A stretch of DNA of 64,000 bases, from positions 133,035 to 197,034 of the forward strand of contig CANNZV010000268.1 of the NCBI GenBank assembly GCA_947561585.1. The letters are read 5' to 3'. The position numbers were made by a program, and so were the translations under genes. The notes beneath the pieces are model-generated. The model did no database searches and was not told the DNA's origin. It was given only the letters and a program-made list of their open reading frames with translations. This document shows positions 46,536-55,790 of the stretch, piece after piece. The stretch comes from Caprella mutica (taxonomy: Eukaryota; Arthropoda; Malacostraca; Amphipoda; Caprellidae). Every line of letters starts with the position of its first letter. Positions within the stretch are counted from its first letter, which is position 1.

Positions 46536-46762
46536 GGGTCACGCAGGTAAATTGCGGCCCTTTAATTTTTAATTGCGGCCCTCGCAAGAGAGTCTATAAA
46601 ATATTCTGAATCGAAATTACATTAAAATGTTGCATAGCTATAGAAAGAAGCACAGTGCATGCTATAACTTAATAATTTAAGTTTTGACGTGTGTTTTGAA
46701 GCTATGATGTTTCAGTTGTTAGAGGCCGCAGTTAGTGAGTGGGCCACAATTTACCTGCGTGA
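46536..46762. mobile_element. GGGTCA-ended MITE
   Basis: Left end GGGTCACGCAGGTAAATTGC after TA; right end CAATTTACCTGCGTGA followed by TA. Internal GGCCGCAGTT matches 29102-29332. Confidence 0.75.
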
Positions 46763-46791
46763 TATATCATATAGCATTTCCCCAGTCTGCA

Positions 46792-46916
46792 GAATATGCG
46801 AGATATTTGGGATATTCTCTCCGAACAATTTTGAATTAATTCCTATATTTACATTTATTTTGCTACAAACAGAATAAGAGATCTCTACAAACACTTTACC
46901 AGTTTCTGCAGACTGG
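46792..46916. mobile_element. CCAGTCTG-ended MITE, short type B
   Basis: Ends CCAGTCTGCAGAATATG and TTTCTGCAGACTGG, with a perfect 8-bp duplication GCATTTCC at 46784-46791 and 46917-46924. Confidence 0.93.
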
Positions 46917-46966
46917 GCATTTCCTACGCTACATTGTCATTATACATATAGCCTAATCCTATAGCT

Positions 46967-47390
46967 CCAGTCTGTAGAATATGGAACATTTTTCCAAGAC
47001 TCTATACGGGAGTTTATGATTGAATTTTAGAAATTGGAGATCTCTGCAGGAAATCTTGAATTAATTCCTATGTTACCAGTCTGCAGAATATTGGACATTT
47101 TTAACATTTTCTGTGCGAACAATCCTTAATTTCCTCATATATAATATTTACATGTATTTTACAGAGAACAGAAGCCAAACTATAGGATTTCATGGAGAAC
47201 AGTTCTCCAGTTCCTGCAGTCTGGCTATGGTACCATTAATTTAGCTGCGGGAGATTTTGAATTAATTCCTATGTTACCATTAATTTAACTGCGGGAGATT
47301 TTGAATCTGCTACTGAGAGTCAGTCGCCAGAGACCAACTGTCTCTCAAATAAAAATCTCTGCGGGAGGAGAGACACATTCTGCAGACTGG
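46967..47390. mobile_element. CCAGTCTG-ended MITE, type B, carrying a nested copy
   Basis: Ends CCAGTCTGTAGAATATGG and ATTCTGCAGACTGG. The flanks CTATAGCT (46959-46966) and CTATAGCC (47391-47398) match 7 of 8. The element at 47076-47224 is inserted inside it. Confidence 0.88.
47076..47224. mobile_element. CCAGTCTG-ended MITE nested in 46967-47390
   Basis: Ends CCAGTCTGCAGAATATTGG and TTCCTGCAGTCTGG, flanked by CTATGTTA (47068-47075) and CTATGGTA (47225-47232), 7 of 8 identical. Confidence 0.88.
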
Positions 47391-47397
47391 CTATAGC

Positions 47398-47541
47398 CCA
47401 GTCTGAAAAGGTCTTTTCAAACCCAGGATTTTTTTTACAGAAATTGGGATTTGGGTGCAGCAAATAACATGGGAACATAGGAATTAAATTAAATATATAG
47501 GACACAAATCCTGCTGTACTTTTCAGACTCAGACAGACTGG
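47398..47541. mobile_element. CCAGTCTG-ended MITE, type C
   Basis: Left end CCAGTCTGAAAAGG, right end CTTTTCAGACTCAGACAGAC with TGG. It is a relative of 14339-14483. No clean target duplication was found; it abuts the preceding element. Confidence 0.7.
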
Positions 47542-47722
47542 GTGGGCTTTAGGCTTATAGCTATATGTAGGATCTTGGGATTCAATAAATTCATACAGAC
47601 TACAATTATTGGATAGGAATCCAGCACTCCAGAGTCCAGACTGCTCATTGCTTAACTGCCAAACTGGTAAAAAAACTCCTCTGAAAGAAATCCAAACTGC
47701 AAACTGGTGGTCGGTGGAGTGC

Positions 47723-47987
47723 CATGTTTTAATGTGTGGTAGGAAAGTCCCCAGTTTAGTGAGAAAATGGATCCAGGTCGCTACATTTAAGATACTTTAA
47801 AGGAGAAATTTGACTTCCTAGTTTAGATTTTACACTTGGAAACATCCTCATACTTCATGTCTGATCCATGTGTATCTCTTGAGACTATTTTAGGAGTAAT
47901 TTACTTGTTATATACAGGTTTTCCAACTTATTTAACCTCTCAAAAGTCGCCAATATACTGGCGACTTTGTCCATACTTTAAAACATG
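47723..47987. mobile_element. TIR element with ATGTTTTAAAGTATGG end, full copy
   Basis: CATGTTTTAATGTGTGGTAG with GAAAGTCCCCAG on the left is mirrored by CTGGCGACTTTGTCC with ATACTTTAAAACATG on the right. This copy supplies the uninterrupted sequence for 28635-29080. Confidence 0.75.
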
Positions 47988-48059
47988 AGTGGAGTGTTCT
48001 CCAAATATCCTCCATTTTGGCTTCTATTCTCAGTAAAATACATGTAAATATAGGAGGAA

Positions 48060-48295
48060 ATCAAGGATTGTTCGCACAGAAAATGTCAAGTTAAAAATAT
48101 CATTAAAAATTAAAATTAATAAATATGTTAAATCATAGCATTAGCATGCACTGTGCTTCTTTTGATAGCTATGCAACATTTTAATGTAAATTGTAATTTC
48201 GGTTCAGAATGTTTTAAAGACTCTCTTGAGAGGGCCGCAATTAAAAATTAAAGGGCCGCAATAAGCTATATACCTGCAAGCTGCTTGACCCTAGC
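48060..48295. mobile_element. Partial GGGTCA-ended MITE
   Basis: GAGAGGGCCGCAATTAAAAA and GGGCCGCAATAAGC near 48230-48265, then CTGCTTGACCCT, correspond to the right half of 29102-29332. The left end is missing. Confidence 0.6.
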
Positions 48296-48828
48296 TGTAG
48301 CTGGTACCGGTAGGTGGTAGCCCAGTCTGCAAAGGATGCACTATCAATCTCCAGATATTCAATTCTTGGTGCAATTTCTCTCCAAAATGGTCAAAAATCT
48401 CTCCACTAATTAGATGTAAATATTGGAATTAATTAGTAAATTGTCGCCAGATAATTCAGGAGACTAATTTCAAGGCCTCAATAGTTGCCGGATAAACTTC
48501 ACAATTTCATGCATCTTTTGCACCAGACTGTAGAATGTGCCTGTGGAACATTTTCAACATTTTCTGTGCCAACAATCCTTAATTTCCTCCTAGGGTGAAG
48601 CAGGTAAAGTGCGGCCCTGTAGCTAACTGCGGCCTTTAACCCCAAGACACTAACAAAAATAGTAGCTAAAAAGTTAATACACATACAAAAATATATAGAA
48701 AGCATTTAGCTTCTTTTTATATGCAAGTTTGCAACATTTCAATATGAATTAGGTTCAGCAGGTTTTAGAGAAATTCTTGAAATGGCTGCAACTGGAAATT
48801 AAAGGGCCGCAATATACCTGTGTGACCC

Positions 48829-49287
48829 CCAAGTAAAATAGTATGTCTCATAAACTCACCATTTGTCTCTCCAAAATTCTCTCCAAAATGATCAAATTAT
48901 CATTAATTCTCTCCAAAATAACATTGTAGCATAGGAGAAAAATAGATAAAACTCGCCATTTGCCAAGTAATAAAGCATGTCCAAACTCGCCATTTTAATG
49001 GCGAGTTTGTGACAGTTATTTTGATCCCTTCAATTGCAAATGGCGAGTTTTCTCTATTTTTCTCCTATGCTACAATGTTATTTTGGAGAGAATTTATGAA
49101 AATTTGATCATTTTGGAGAGAATTTGTTGAATTTTGGAGAGAGCTGGAGAGACAAATGGTGAGTTTATGAGACATACTATTTTACTTGGGCCATTTGCAA
49201 TTGAAGGGCTCAAAATAACTGTCACAAACTCTATATTAAAATGGCGAGTTTGGACATGCTTCATTTAATCATTACTTGGTAAGTTGG
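48829..49287. mobile_element. Nest level 3: CCAAGTAA MITE
   Basis: Left end CCAAGTAAAATAG; right end TTACTTGGTAAGTTGG, with an extra 8 bp at the tip. The 8-bp duplication TGTGACCC lies at 48821-48828 and 49288-49295. Confidence 0.9.
48963..49189. mobile_element. Nest level 4: CCAAGTAA MITE, 227 bp
   Basis: Ends CCAAGTAATAAAGC and TTTTACTTGG, opposite orientation to level 3. The 8-bp duplication GCCATTTG lies at 48955-48962 and 49190-49197, within the level 3 copy of the same family. Confidence 0.95.
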
Positions 49288-49395
49288 TGTGACCCTATAT
49301 TTACATATATTTTACTGAGAACAGAAGCCAAAATAGAGGATTTCTTGGAGTACAGTTTACCAGTTCCTGCAGTCTGGCTTTTGCAGACTGGCCGG

Positions 49396-49620
49396 CCAAG
49401 TAAAATAGTATGTCTCATAAACTCACCATTTGTCTCCAGTTCTCTCCAAAATTTAACAAATTCTCTCCAAAATGATCAAATTTTCATAAATTCTCTCCAA
49501 AATAACATTGTAGCATAGGAGAAAAATAGATAAAACTCGCCATTTGCAATTGAAGGGCTCAAAATAACTGTCACAAACTCGCCATTAAAATGGCGAGTTT
49601 GGACATGCTTTATTACTTGG
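49396..49620. mobile_element. CCAAGTAA MITE, 225 bp, copy d
   Basis: Ends CCAAGTAAAATAG and TATTACTTGG; perfect 8-bp duplication CTGGCCGG (49388-49395 and 49621-49628), whose first four bases are the end of the level 0 element. Confidence 0.95.
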
Positions 49621-49649
49621 CTGGCCGGTGGCCCAGTAGCGGCGTAGCC

Positions 49650-49793
49650 CCAGTCTGCAGAACATGGGACATTTTTAACATTTTCTGTGCGAACAATCCT
49701 TAATTTCCTCCTATATTTACTTGTAATTTACTGAGAACAGAAGCCAAAATAGAGGATTTCTTGGAGAACACTTTACCAGTTCCTGCAGTCTGG
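49650..49793. mobile_element. CCAGTCTG-ended MITE, short type B
   Basis: Ends CCAGTCTGCAGAACATGGG and TTCCTGCAGTCTGG, with a perfect 8-bp duplication GCGTAGCC (49642-49649 and 49794-49801). It is the uninterrupted reference for level 1 of the nest. Confidence 0.95.
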
Positions 49794-49801
49794 GCGTAGC
49801 C

Positions 49802-50292
49802 TAGGTACTTTAGTAACTTTACTAGACTATAAGAAGTTAAGCACTCTGCACTCAGATACAGATAGATAGGTACTTATTTTATTAAAAAAATCTTCTTTTT
49901 TAGTTTTTTTTACTAAGTTGGGAACTTGGGGGTAGCAAAACTTTGCAACCACCTAAAGTATATAATGTTTAATCAAAGAGAGTCATTCTTCTTCTTCTTC
50001 ACGATTTTGGTGGCTTTAAACCAGAGTCTAAAGACCACCTAAAGTTGTTGGATAACCAGAATGGTTATTCCGTTCTGCCTGGAAACTTCTAAGTTTAAAA
50101 CAATATTAAAAGGTATGCAGAATTCAATCAAAAGTGGTAATATATTTAAAGGAAACAAAAATATAATATAGGAAACAAAAAAGTCTATATAAAACAAAAA
50201 AAGAGTTAACATATTTTAACAATATATACAGACACAACTAGTCAACTACCAGATTCTCTTCCATCAAAAAGTCATTTTCTATTAGATTTTGA
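49802..50292. other. Spacer between MITE stack and LINE
   Basis: No gene. Contains a short TTCTTCTTCTTCTTC tract (about 49987-50001) and A/T runs. Confidence 0.4.
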
Positions 50293-50301
50293 CCACGGAA
50301 C

Positions 50302-50325
50302 CAGATTCAGATTCAGATTCAGATT
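50302..50325 (-). repeat. Probable LINE 3' tail, AATCTG repeat
   Basis: Four copies of a 6-bp unit (CAGATT on the plus strand) mark the likely 3' end of the element. Short tandem tails replace poly(A) in several LINE clades. No target duplication was identified. Confidence 0.45.
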
Positions 50326-50731
50326 AAAAAGGGCAGAGTAGGGCCAGTTACAACGGCACTCTTACTCGCTCAGGTACTTCACCCTCATCATAAAGCTCCA
50401 GTGTAACAGGTGGCTGACCACCTGTCACAACATCTAAGGTACTTCATACCTGGTCACTTGAAAAATAAAATATATTTAGTTTCTTTATTCATTATAAATT
50501 TCTACATTAAAAAAAAACAATTAAAAAAAAATGATACATCACAGCCTCCTGGGAAAAGGGGAGAACAGAACTCATTGCATACATTAAATCACTCTTTCAG
50601 AAACAGATACAAAAACTGGCACTCAATGAAACTCAACACTCTACTGTCATAGAGTATTGGTTTCCAATAACCCACAGCACACCCCCTGCTATCATTTCCA
50701 TTGCTCTAGTCAATGGAAAGAAGCATCAGGG

Positions 50732-53700
50732 TTACCGCAACCGTTTCAACTCAAATTCTCTCTTCCTCCACATTCCACCGAGAAACCTCTTGCTACATTC
50801 CGCATCACAATCTCCTGCAAACAAAAGAATCTCTGCAAGTGATAAGTTTTGTACAGCATACTCTAATCTAACATGTTGGAAAAATTCACACTCTACAAGA
50901 AAATGGTTCAGAGTCTCCTCTTGGCCACTTACACACAGCTTACACACACCATCCTCTCCCCAGTATCTCCTTCTCCAACCCAAACTCAACGAATCACTCC
51001 GAGCTCTAAACAAGAGAACAGAGTTCCAAGTGTTATCATAAAATGTCTCTCGAACAATACTCATTTTAAACTGCCGGTACAATGTCATAGTAGTCTTATT
51101 CATGATTTCACACTTCCAGTTCTCTTCATCTATTTCATTTACTTTTGCCACAATTTGAGAGTCTGAAATATTAACCAAGTCTGACACTTCACTCAGTTCA
51201 ATGCTAGATATGTACTTTTGAACACACTTCACCAGAGCATCCTTTTCCTTAACACACATATCCTGAAATACAGACTGCAGTAGCTTCCCAGACTCTCCAT
51301 TCATTACACCCCTCAAATATTTCATTTTCAATTTCATATCCCTCATTACCATAGTGGAAGATCCCAACTCCCCCCTCAAAGCTGCCACAGCAACATGGCC
51401 AGGGCCACCCAAGATGAAACGCCACACTTTATTTTCTTCCCTCTGCAACTCCTCCAATTCAGTCTTACTCCACGTAACTACAGGTGATCCAAACAGCAGA
51501 GATGGTAGCACAATATTCTCCCAGTATGTCTTACCAATTAATACTTTATTGCAGCTTTTAGAAATAACTGAATATGTAAGATTTGAATATCTTTTACTTT
51601 CTTTAATTACATTCTCTTTGTGCATCTTGAAGCAATCCCTATCACCACAAACCGTAACTCCCAAGTATTTCAAGCTTTTACAAAATTTAATCCCTTCAAT
51701 GCTATCGTTTCTATCATTTGTATTTATAGCTAATATCATACACTTTTCCTTGTTTATTTTCATTCCTAGCTCTCCAGAGACATCATTCACAACCTTTATG
51801 AGTTTCCTCATATCACCAATCGAATGCCCCAGTAGCAATCCATCGTCTGCAAACATGAGAATTGGAATTTTTATCTTATCATTACTAAAACCTATTCTGG
51901 CTAGCATAAGCTTCTCTATAATCACATTCATTGTCATAACGAAAAGCCATGGAGAGCCCGTACATCCCTGACGAATACCACTGCTAACTCCTATGTCACC
52001 AATCTCCTTATTCCCAAAGAATACTTTACACTTATCATTGCAGTAAATCTGTGCTATGATATCAATAAGCATGGGATCGCACCTGTATTTTATCAACACA
52101 TTGATAATGTGCCTCCTATCAATGGAATCAAATGCCTTGGCGAAATCAATAGCAGTCACATATAGGGATTTCTTCATTCTCCAAGATTCACTGATGCTAT
52201 ATCGCAAAATCAAAAGGTTGTCTTCTAGGCGTTTGCCCTTAGTGAACCCAGATTGTAGCTCTAAAAGACATTCCTGCGATTGCATATGTTCATAGATTCT
52301 ATTCTTTGCTAAACTCATGAATAACTTATAAGATGTACTATTCAAAGAGATTGGTCTGAGGTCAGAGCAGCTTGGTTTGGACTTTTTTGGTATTAGAACA
52401 GTCCTGGACTGTTTCCAGTGGTCTGGTATTCTTCCAGCAGTTACCAAGTTATTTAATGCCTCAGTCAAAACACCCATACATCTTTCACTTCCATATAACC
52501 ATTTATAAATTTCAGACTTTATGCCATCAAAACCTGCCTGCTTTCCAGTCTTCATAGCTCTTATATGCTTTCTAACTTCATCTACTGAGAAAATCAATCC
52601 ATCCATTTTCTTGATTCCAGCCAGCATTCCATCATTTACCGAGTTCCTAATTTGATTTCCATTACGTTCTCTGTTTTCATTCCCTCCTAAATTGTTCACA
52701 GTTCTTCTATTTCCAAGTATATTAAACAAATTGCCAACCCATTCCATCAAATTTCTGTCTACTGGTGTAAAATCATTAAAATTAACTCTGCTTGGCCCAT
52801 CTCTCTGCAAACTATCAATATAATTCTGTTTCAATATGGGATTCCATACACTCTCAATTGATGGTTCATGTTGTTGATACACTCCTGTCCAATATCCAAG
52901 TATATTCTCTGCCACTTCATTCTCCTCTTCAACTTCTACTCCCTCGCTGTAAAGACAATATTCCTGTTTTCCTTCCCTTTTTCTCAATTTATTTATGTAC
53001 TGCCACTTCTTTTTAGCGTTTTTATTTTGTTTAATGTCCCCAGTTATTTTTATTTCATAAGCAGTCAGTGCTTTCTTTACCATATACATCACTTTACCTT
53101 TCTGTCTTACATACAAATCTTTCCAGTACTGCATGTCCTCTTCATTGTCAGCATTTCTTCTGTTCCTATTATATATCTTTCTCTGCTTAATGTTATCTTC
53201 AATCTCCTTAGTGAACCATGGTGGGTCTAATTTCTTAGAGTCGACATCAATTTTCTCAATGAAACGTTTCTTCAGCAAAGTGTCAGCACAATGCTGAAGT
53301 ATATCTTCAAATAAACCCAAGCTCCATTCTTCATCTACCTCATTAATCTTGTCTTCCAGCATTGATATGAATGGTTGCCTGTGTCTCTCACTTACACTAT
53401 AATATTCTACGGATTTGATTTCTTTCTTCTTACGATGACTATATTGGAATTCAAAAACTGCATTCAACATACAATGGTCAGATAGATCAAACCTACTTTT
53501 TTGTTCGTCAATATTCATGCAGAGAAAGTTGTCATACATTGTTGTATTTACCATAATGAAGTCAATAGCACTATCAATACCATTTTCCTCTCGTGTACTC
53601 TCTCCAACACACCGGTCATCAGTATTCAATAATATCAAACTATTTCTCTCTAACAGATCTATGACATACCTTCCATTCCTATCTAGATTCTGTCTCCCAA

Positions 53701-54154
53701 CATATCCCAAATGACCATTAAAATCTCCCAAAACAATCAATTTACTGTTCTCCTCTATATTTGAAACAATCTCATTCAGCTCTTGTCTAATTATTGCATT
53801 CCTATCATTACAAGCAACATCCATATACACAAGAATCAAATTAATAATATGCTTATCTACATCCAATAAAACATTCAGAATGTCACTACTGTGAGTGTCA
53901 ATCTTATTTAAACCCAACTGTACATCACAAAGTACCATCAATCCACCTCCCTTCTTATCTTGCATGTCTCTTCTTCTTGTTACGCATTTATAACCCTGAG
54001 GTATTTGTACCCTATCATATTTCTCATGACTTTCTGTAATACATATAATATTTCTATTGTTTTGGTTATTTTTAGATTCAACTGCTTTAATTAGTTCTAG
54101 TAATTTTACAGTATTTAATGACCTAATATTTATTAAGTATACATTCAGATCCAT
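50732..54154 (-). CDS. LINE ORF2: endonuclease and reverse transcriptase
   Basis: 1140 residues. Residues 1-230 are an apurinic-type endonuclease: NIRSL (9-13), TESHE with the catalytic Glu (40-44), LGDFNGHLG (142-150) and SDH (225-227). A basic helical linker follows. The reverse transcriptase spans about 580-830: RTVLIPKK, DLRPISL, LQSGFTKGKRLEDN, TAIDFAKAFDSIDR (catalytic Asp 670), SGIRQGCTGSP, and FADDG (768-772). A zinc-knuckle-like C-x2-C-x9-H-x4-C lies at 1071-1089. This provides target nicking and reverse transcription for the element. The order of domains fits the jockey/I/R1-like broad group; the clade is not determined. There is no RNase H domain evident. Confidence 0.93.
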   Translation of the reverse strand: MDLNVYLINIRSLNTVKLLELIKAVESKNNQNNRNIICITESHEKYDRVQIPQGYKCVTRRRDMQDKKGGGLMVLCDVQLGLNKIDTHSSDILNVLLDVDKHIINLILVYMDVACNDRNAIIRQELNEIVSNIEENSKLIVLGDFNGHLGYVGRQNLDRNGRYVIDLLERNSLILLNTDDRCVGESTREENGIDSAIDFIMVNTTMYDNFLCMNIDEQKSRFDLSDHCMLNAVFEFQYSHRKKKEIKSVEYYSVSERHRQPFISMLEDKINEVDEEWSLGLFEDILQHCADTLLKKRFIEKIDVDSKKLDPPWFTKEIEDNIKQRKIYNRNRRNADNEEDMQYWKDLYVRQKGKVMYMVKKALTAYEIKITGDIKQNKNAKKKWQYINKLRKREGKQEYCLYSEGVEVEEENEVAENILGYWTGVYQQHEPSIESVWNPILKQNYIDSLQRDGPSRVNFNDFTPVDRNLMEWVGNLFNILGNRRTVNNLGGNENRERNGNQIRNSVNDGMLAGIKKMDGLIFSVDEVRKHIRAMKTGKQAGFDGIKSEIYKWLYGSERCMGVLTEALNNLVTAGRIPDHWKQSRTVLIPKKSKPSCSDLRPISLNSTSYKLFMSLAKNRIYEHMQSQECLLELQSGFTKGKRLEDNLLILRYSISESWRMKKSLYVTAIDFAKAFDSIDRRHIINVLIKYRCDPMLIDIIAQIYCNDKCKVFFGNKEIGDIGVSSGIRQGCTGSPWLFVMTMNVIIEKLMLARIGFSNDKIKIPILMFADDGLLLGHSIGDMRKLIKVVNDVSGELGMKINKEKCMILAINTNDRNDSIEGIKFCKSLKYLGVTVCGDRDCFKMHKENVIKESKRYSNLTYSVISKSCNKVLIGKTYWENIVLPSLLFGSPVVTWSKTELEELQREENKVWRFILGGPGHVAVAALRGELGSSTMVMRDMKLKMKYLRGVMNGESGKLLQSVFQDMCVKEKDALVKCVQKYISSIELSEVSDLVNISDSQIVAKVNEIDEENWKCEIMNKTTMTLYRQFKMSIVRETFYDNTWNSVLLFRARSDSLSLGWRRRYWGEDGVCKLCVSGQEETLNHFLVECEFFQHVRLEYAVQNLSLAEILLFAGDCDAECSKRFLGGMWRKREFELKRLR

Positions 54155-54192
54155 CTTCCTGCATTCAATTTCATCTGTAAGCTTGGCCCTAC

Positions 54193-55128
54193 CTAAAAAT
54201 TTCGTTTCAACAACTTGCCACTTCTTATTACCCAGCCACTCTCTCCATTATCTCTTTTCAACTTCAATTCATTTCTTAATTTTTTATCCAATTCTCTCTC
54301 CTTTAGACTCATGTCAGGCGTCACTATACACTTTTTCATATAATTTGTGCATCTACCTAATTTTTTTGCATTTTTCAGGATTTTCCATTTTTGATCACTG
54401 CTTTCTAATTTAACAAGCAATGGTCTAGATTTGTCAGAGTTGTTTCCACCATTTTCATTCTTCTTTCCCAATCTGTAGACACTTCTAATACTGAAGTCTA
54501 CTTCGCCTATTCCCTCTCTAAATATTCTCTCACAGGCAGATCTGTCATCTCCTTCCCTATCCTTACCATTTTCCTTTGAGGATTCCTGAACATTGAACAA
54601 TACTAAATTACATTCTCTCAATTTCTTTTCTTCCCTATCTTTAATATCCTCCAGAGCTTCCCTAAAGTTATTGTTAACTTCAGTAATAATTTCATGCTTT
54701 AGTTCTTGCTTTATTTCACCAATTTTACTTTCAATTACAGCCAATTTCTCTTTTAGCAGTTTGTTTTCTTCTTTTAATTCCTTATTTTCATTTACCAATT
54801 TTAAGATATCTTCTCTATTATCTTTAGTTCTTTTTTTACAATCTGTGCAATACCAATCTAATCCCTCCATTTTTCCAATGACCTCATATACACTTTTGCT
54901 CACTTCACCACATCTAGCATGAAACCAGATAGAACATACATCACACTGAATACCCTCATCCTTTTCTTTCACAGGTTTTTTGCAAACACCACAGCATGTG
55001 CTATTCTTTTTATCAGTTTCACTCCAATCTATCTTATAAGTACATCCTAATCTCTTACTCTCATTTGGTCTATTCTTTGCTCCATTCCCCCCCGAATTCG
55101 ATGGAGCCTGAGGTGATCTGTCAAACAT
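54193..55128 (-). CDS. LINE ORF1: PHD finger, coiled coil, nucleic-acid-binding C terminus
   Basis: 311 residues. A C4HC3 PHD-type finger occupies 46-97 (C46, C49, C62, C65, H70, C73, C94, C97; WYCTDC at the end). Residues about 105-172 are a charged coiled coil (NENKELKEENKLLKEKL). From 173, NLVLFNVQES and VYRLGKKNE, RPLLVKLES resemble the RRM-like and C-terminal regions of LINE ORF1 proteins. The role is probably RNA binding and multimerisation; the PHD finger may target chromatin, as suggested for other LINEs with such domains. The ATG is followed by a polar, disordered stretch. Confidence 0.85.
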   Translation of the reverse strand: MFDRSPQAPSNSGGNGAKNRPNESKRLGCTYKIDWSETDKKNSTCCGVCKKPVKEKDEGIQCDVCSIWFHARCGEVSKSVYEVIGKMEGLDWYCTDCKKRTKDNREDILKLVNENKELKEENKLLKEKLAVIESKIGEIKQELKHEIITEVNNNFREALEDIKDREEKKLRECNLVLFNVQESSKENGKDREGDDRSACERIFREGIGEVDFSIRSVYRLGKKNENGGNNSDKSRPLLVKLESSDQKWKILKNAKKLGRCTNYMKKCIVTPDMSLKERELDKKLRNELKLKRDNGESGWVIRSGKLLKRNF

Positions 55129-55479
55129 ATTCTCAATAAAAAGTTAATAACTATCACAAACAAACGACCAGGCACCAAGCCCCAACAAGAGAAAAAATAG
55201 ACAAAAATAGAATTTGTACTTATCTTTTCCTGGAGCTGCACACGTCCTGTCTTCAGTGCGGTGAAATTGTTGAAACCAGTGAAATTCACAATATGCACTG
55301 ACTAAAACTCGGAAATGTATTACAATTAATTGTTTCGGACTCTGGACAAATAAGTATGCACACTAGGATAGATGACTTTCAAATATTGATTTAGTATCGT
55401 AGACTACTTTAAACCTTTTATACCATCCTAATATTCCCTCTCGGTGTGCATAAAAACGTCTGGTACAGCCCGAGAGCAT

Positions 55480-55790
55480 CTATAACTAGAATGGGCAATC
55501 GGTAGAGCGCATATATTCGTCGCCGCTAAATAAATGACCTGACCACCCAATAATTCTTGAGTTATAGATGACCTTTGACCCGATTACTTTCAAAATCTAA
55601 TAAACTAGTTCCTAGATAATGTCATAATGACCAATCGCTCCACCAAATTTCAGGTAATTTGGTACAACACTTTTTGAGTTAGGTTATGCGAAAAACAAGA
55701 TGACAAATAAATAAATGCCACGTAAAATATTACCTTCCACAAGATATTTAGAATGGGAACTCGGTAGAGCGTATACCTTCGCCACCGCTT
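55480..55790. repeat. Interspersed repeat, AACCAAATTGCCTGAAATTT family
   Basis: GGTAGAGCGCATATATTCGT, GAGTTATAGATGACCTTTGACC, CCACCAAATTTCAGGTAATT and GAACTCGGTAGAGCGTATAC are the reversed family motifs. It ends directly at the LINE relic. Confidence 0.65.

Larger units (their letters stand above)
48593..49295. mobile_element. Nest level 2: GGGTCA-ended MITE
   Basis: Left end GGGTGAAGCAGGTAAAGTGC, right end CCTGTGTGACCC, flanked by TA (48591-48592 and 49296-49297). It splits the type B sequence TTTCCTCCTATATTTACAT, which is intact in 49650-49793. Confidence 0.9.
48523..49377. mobile_element. Nest level 1: CCAGACTG-ended type B MITE
   Basis: Left end CCAGACTGTAGAATGTG, right end TTCCTGCAGTCTGG. 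A perfect 8-bp duplication CTTTTGCA flanks it (48515-48522 and 49378-49385) and belongs to the level 0 right end. Confidence 0.92.
48322..49391. mobile_element. Nest level 0: CCAGTCTG-ended MITE
   Basis: Left end CCAGTCTGCAAAGGATGCA, right end TGCATCTTTTGCAGACTGG, brought together once level 1 is removed. About 210 bp of its own sequence remain. Four further elements lie inside it. Confidence 0.85.
50302..55330 (-). mobile_element. Full-length non-LTR retrotransposon (LINE) with two open ORFs
   Basis: Two ORFs in the same orientation, ORF1 (54193-55128) then ORF2 (50732-54154), are separated by 38 bp. Beyond ORF2 are about 400 bp of 3' UTR; the tail on the minus strand is probably the four AATCTG units at 50302-50325. 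The 5' boundary is uncertain and set roughly past the 5' UTR. No long terminal repeats are seen. No premature stop breaks either ORF, so the copy may be young or active. 50302 and 55330 are estimates. Confidence 0.85.

Noticed and set aside
51354..51971. Plus-strand 205-codon ORF and others within 50.7-55.1 kb
   Set aside because: Antisense shadows of the LINE ORFs, which have recognisable domains on the minus strand.
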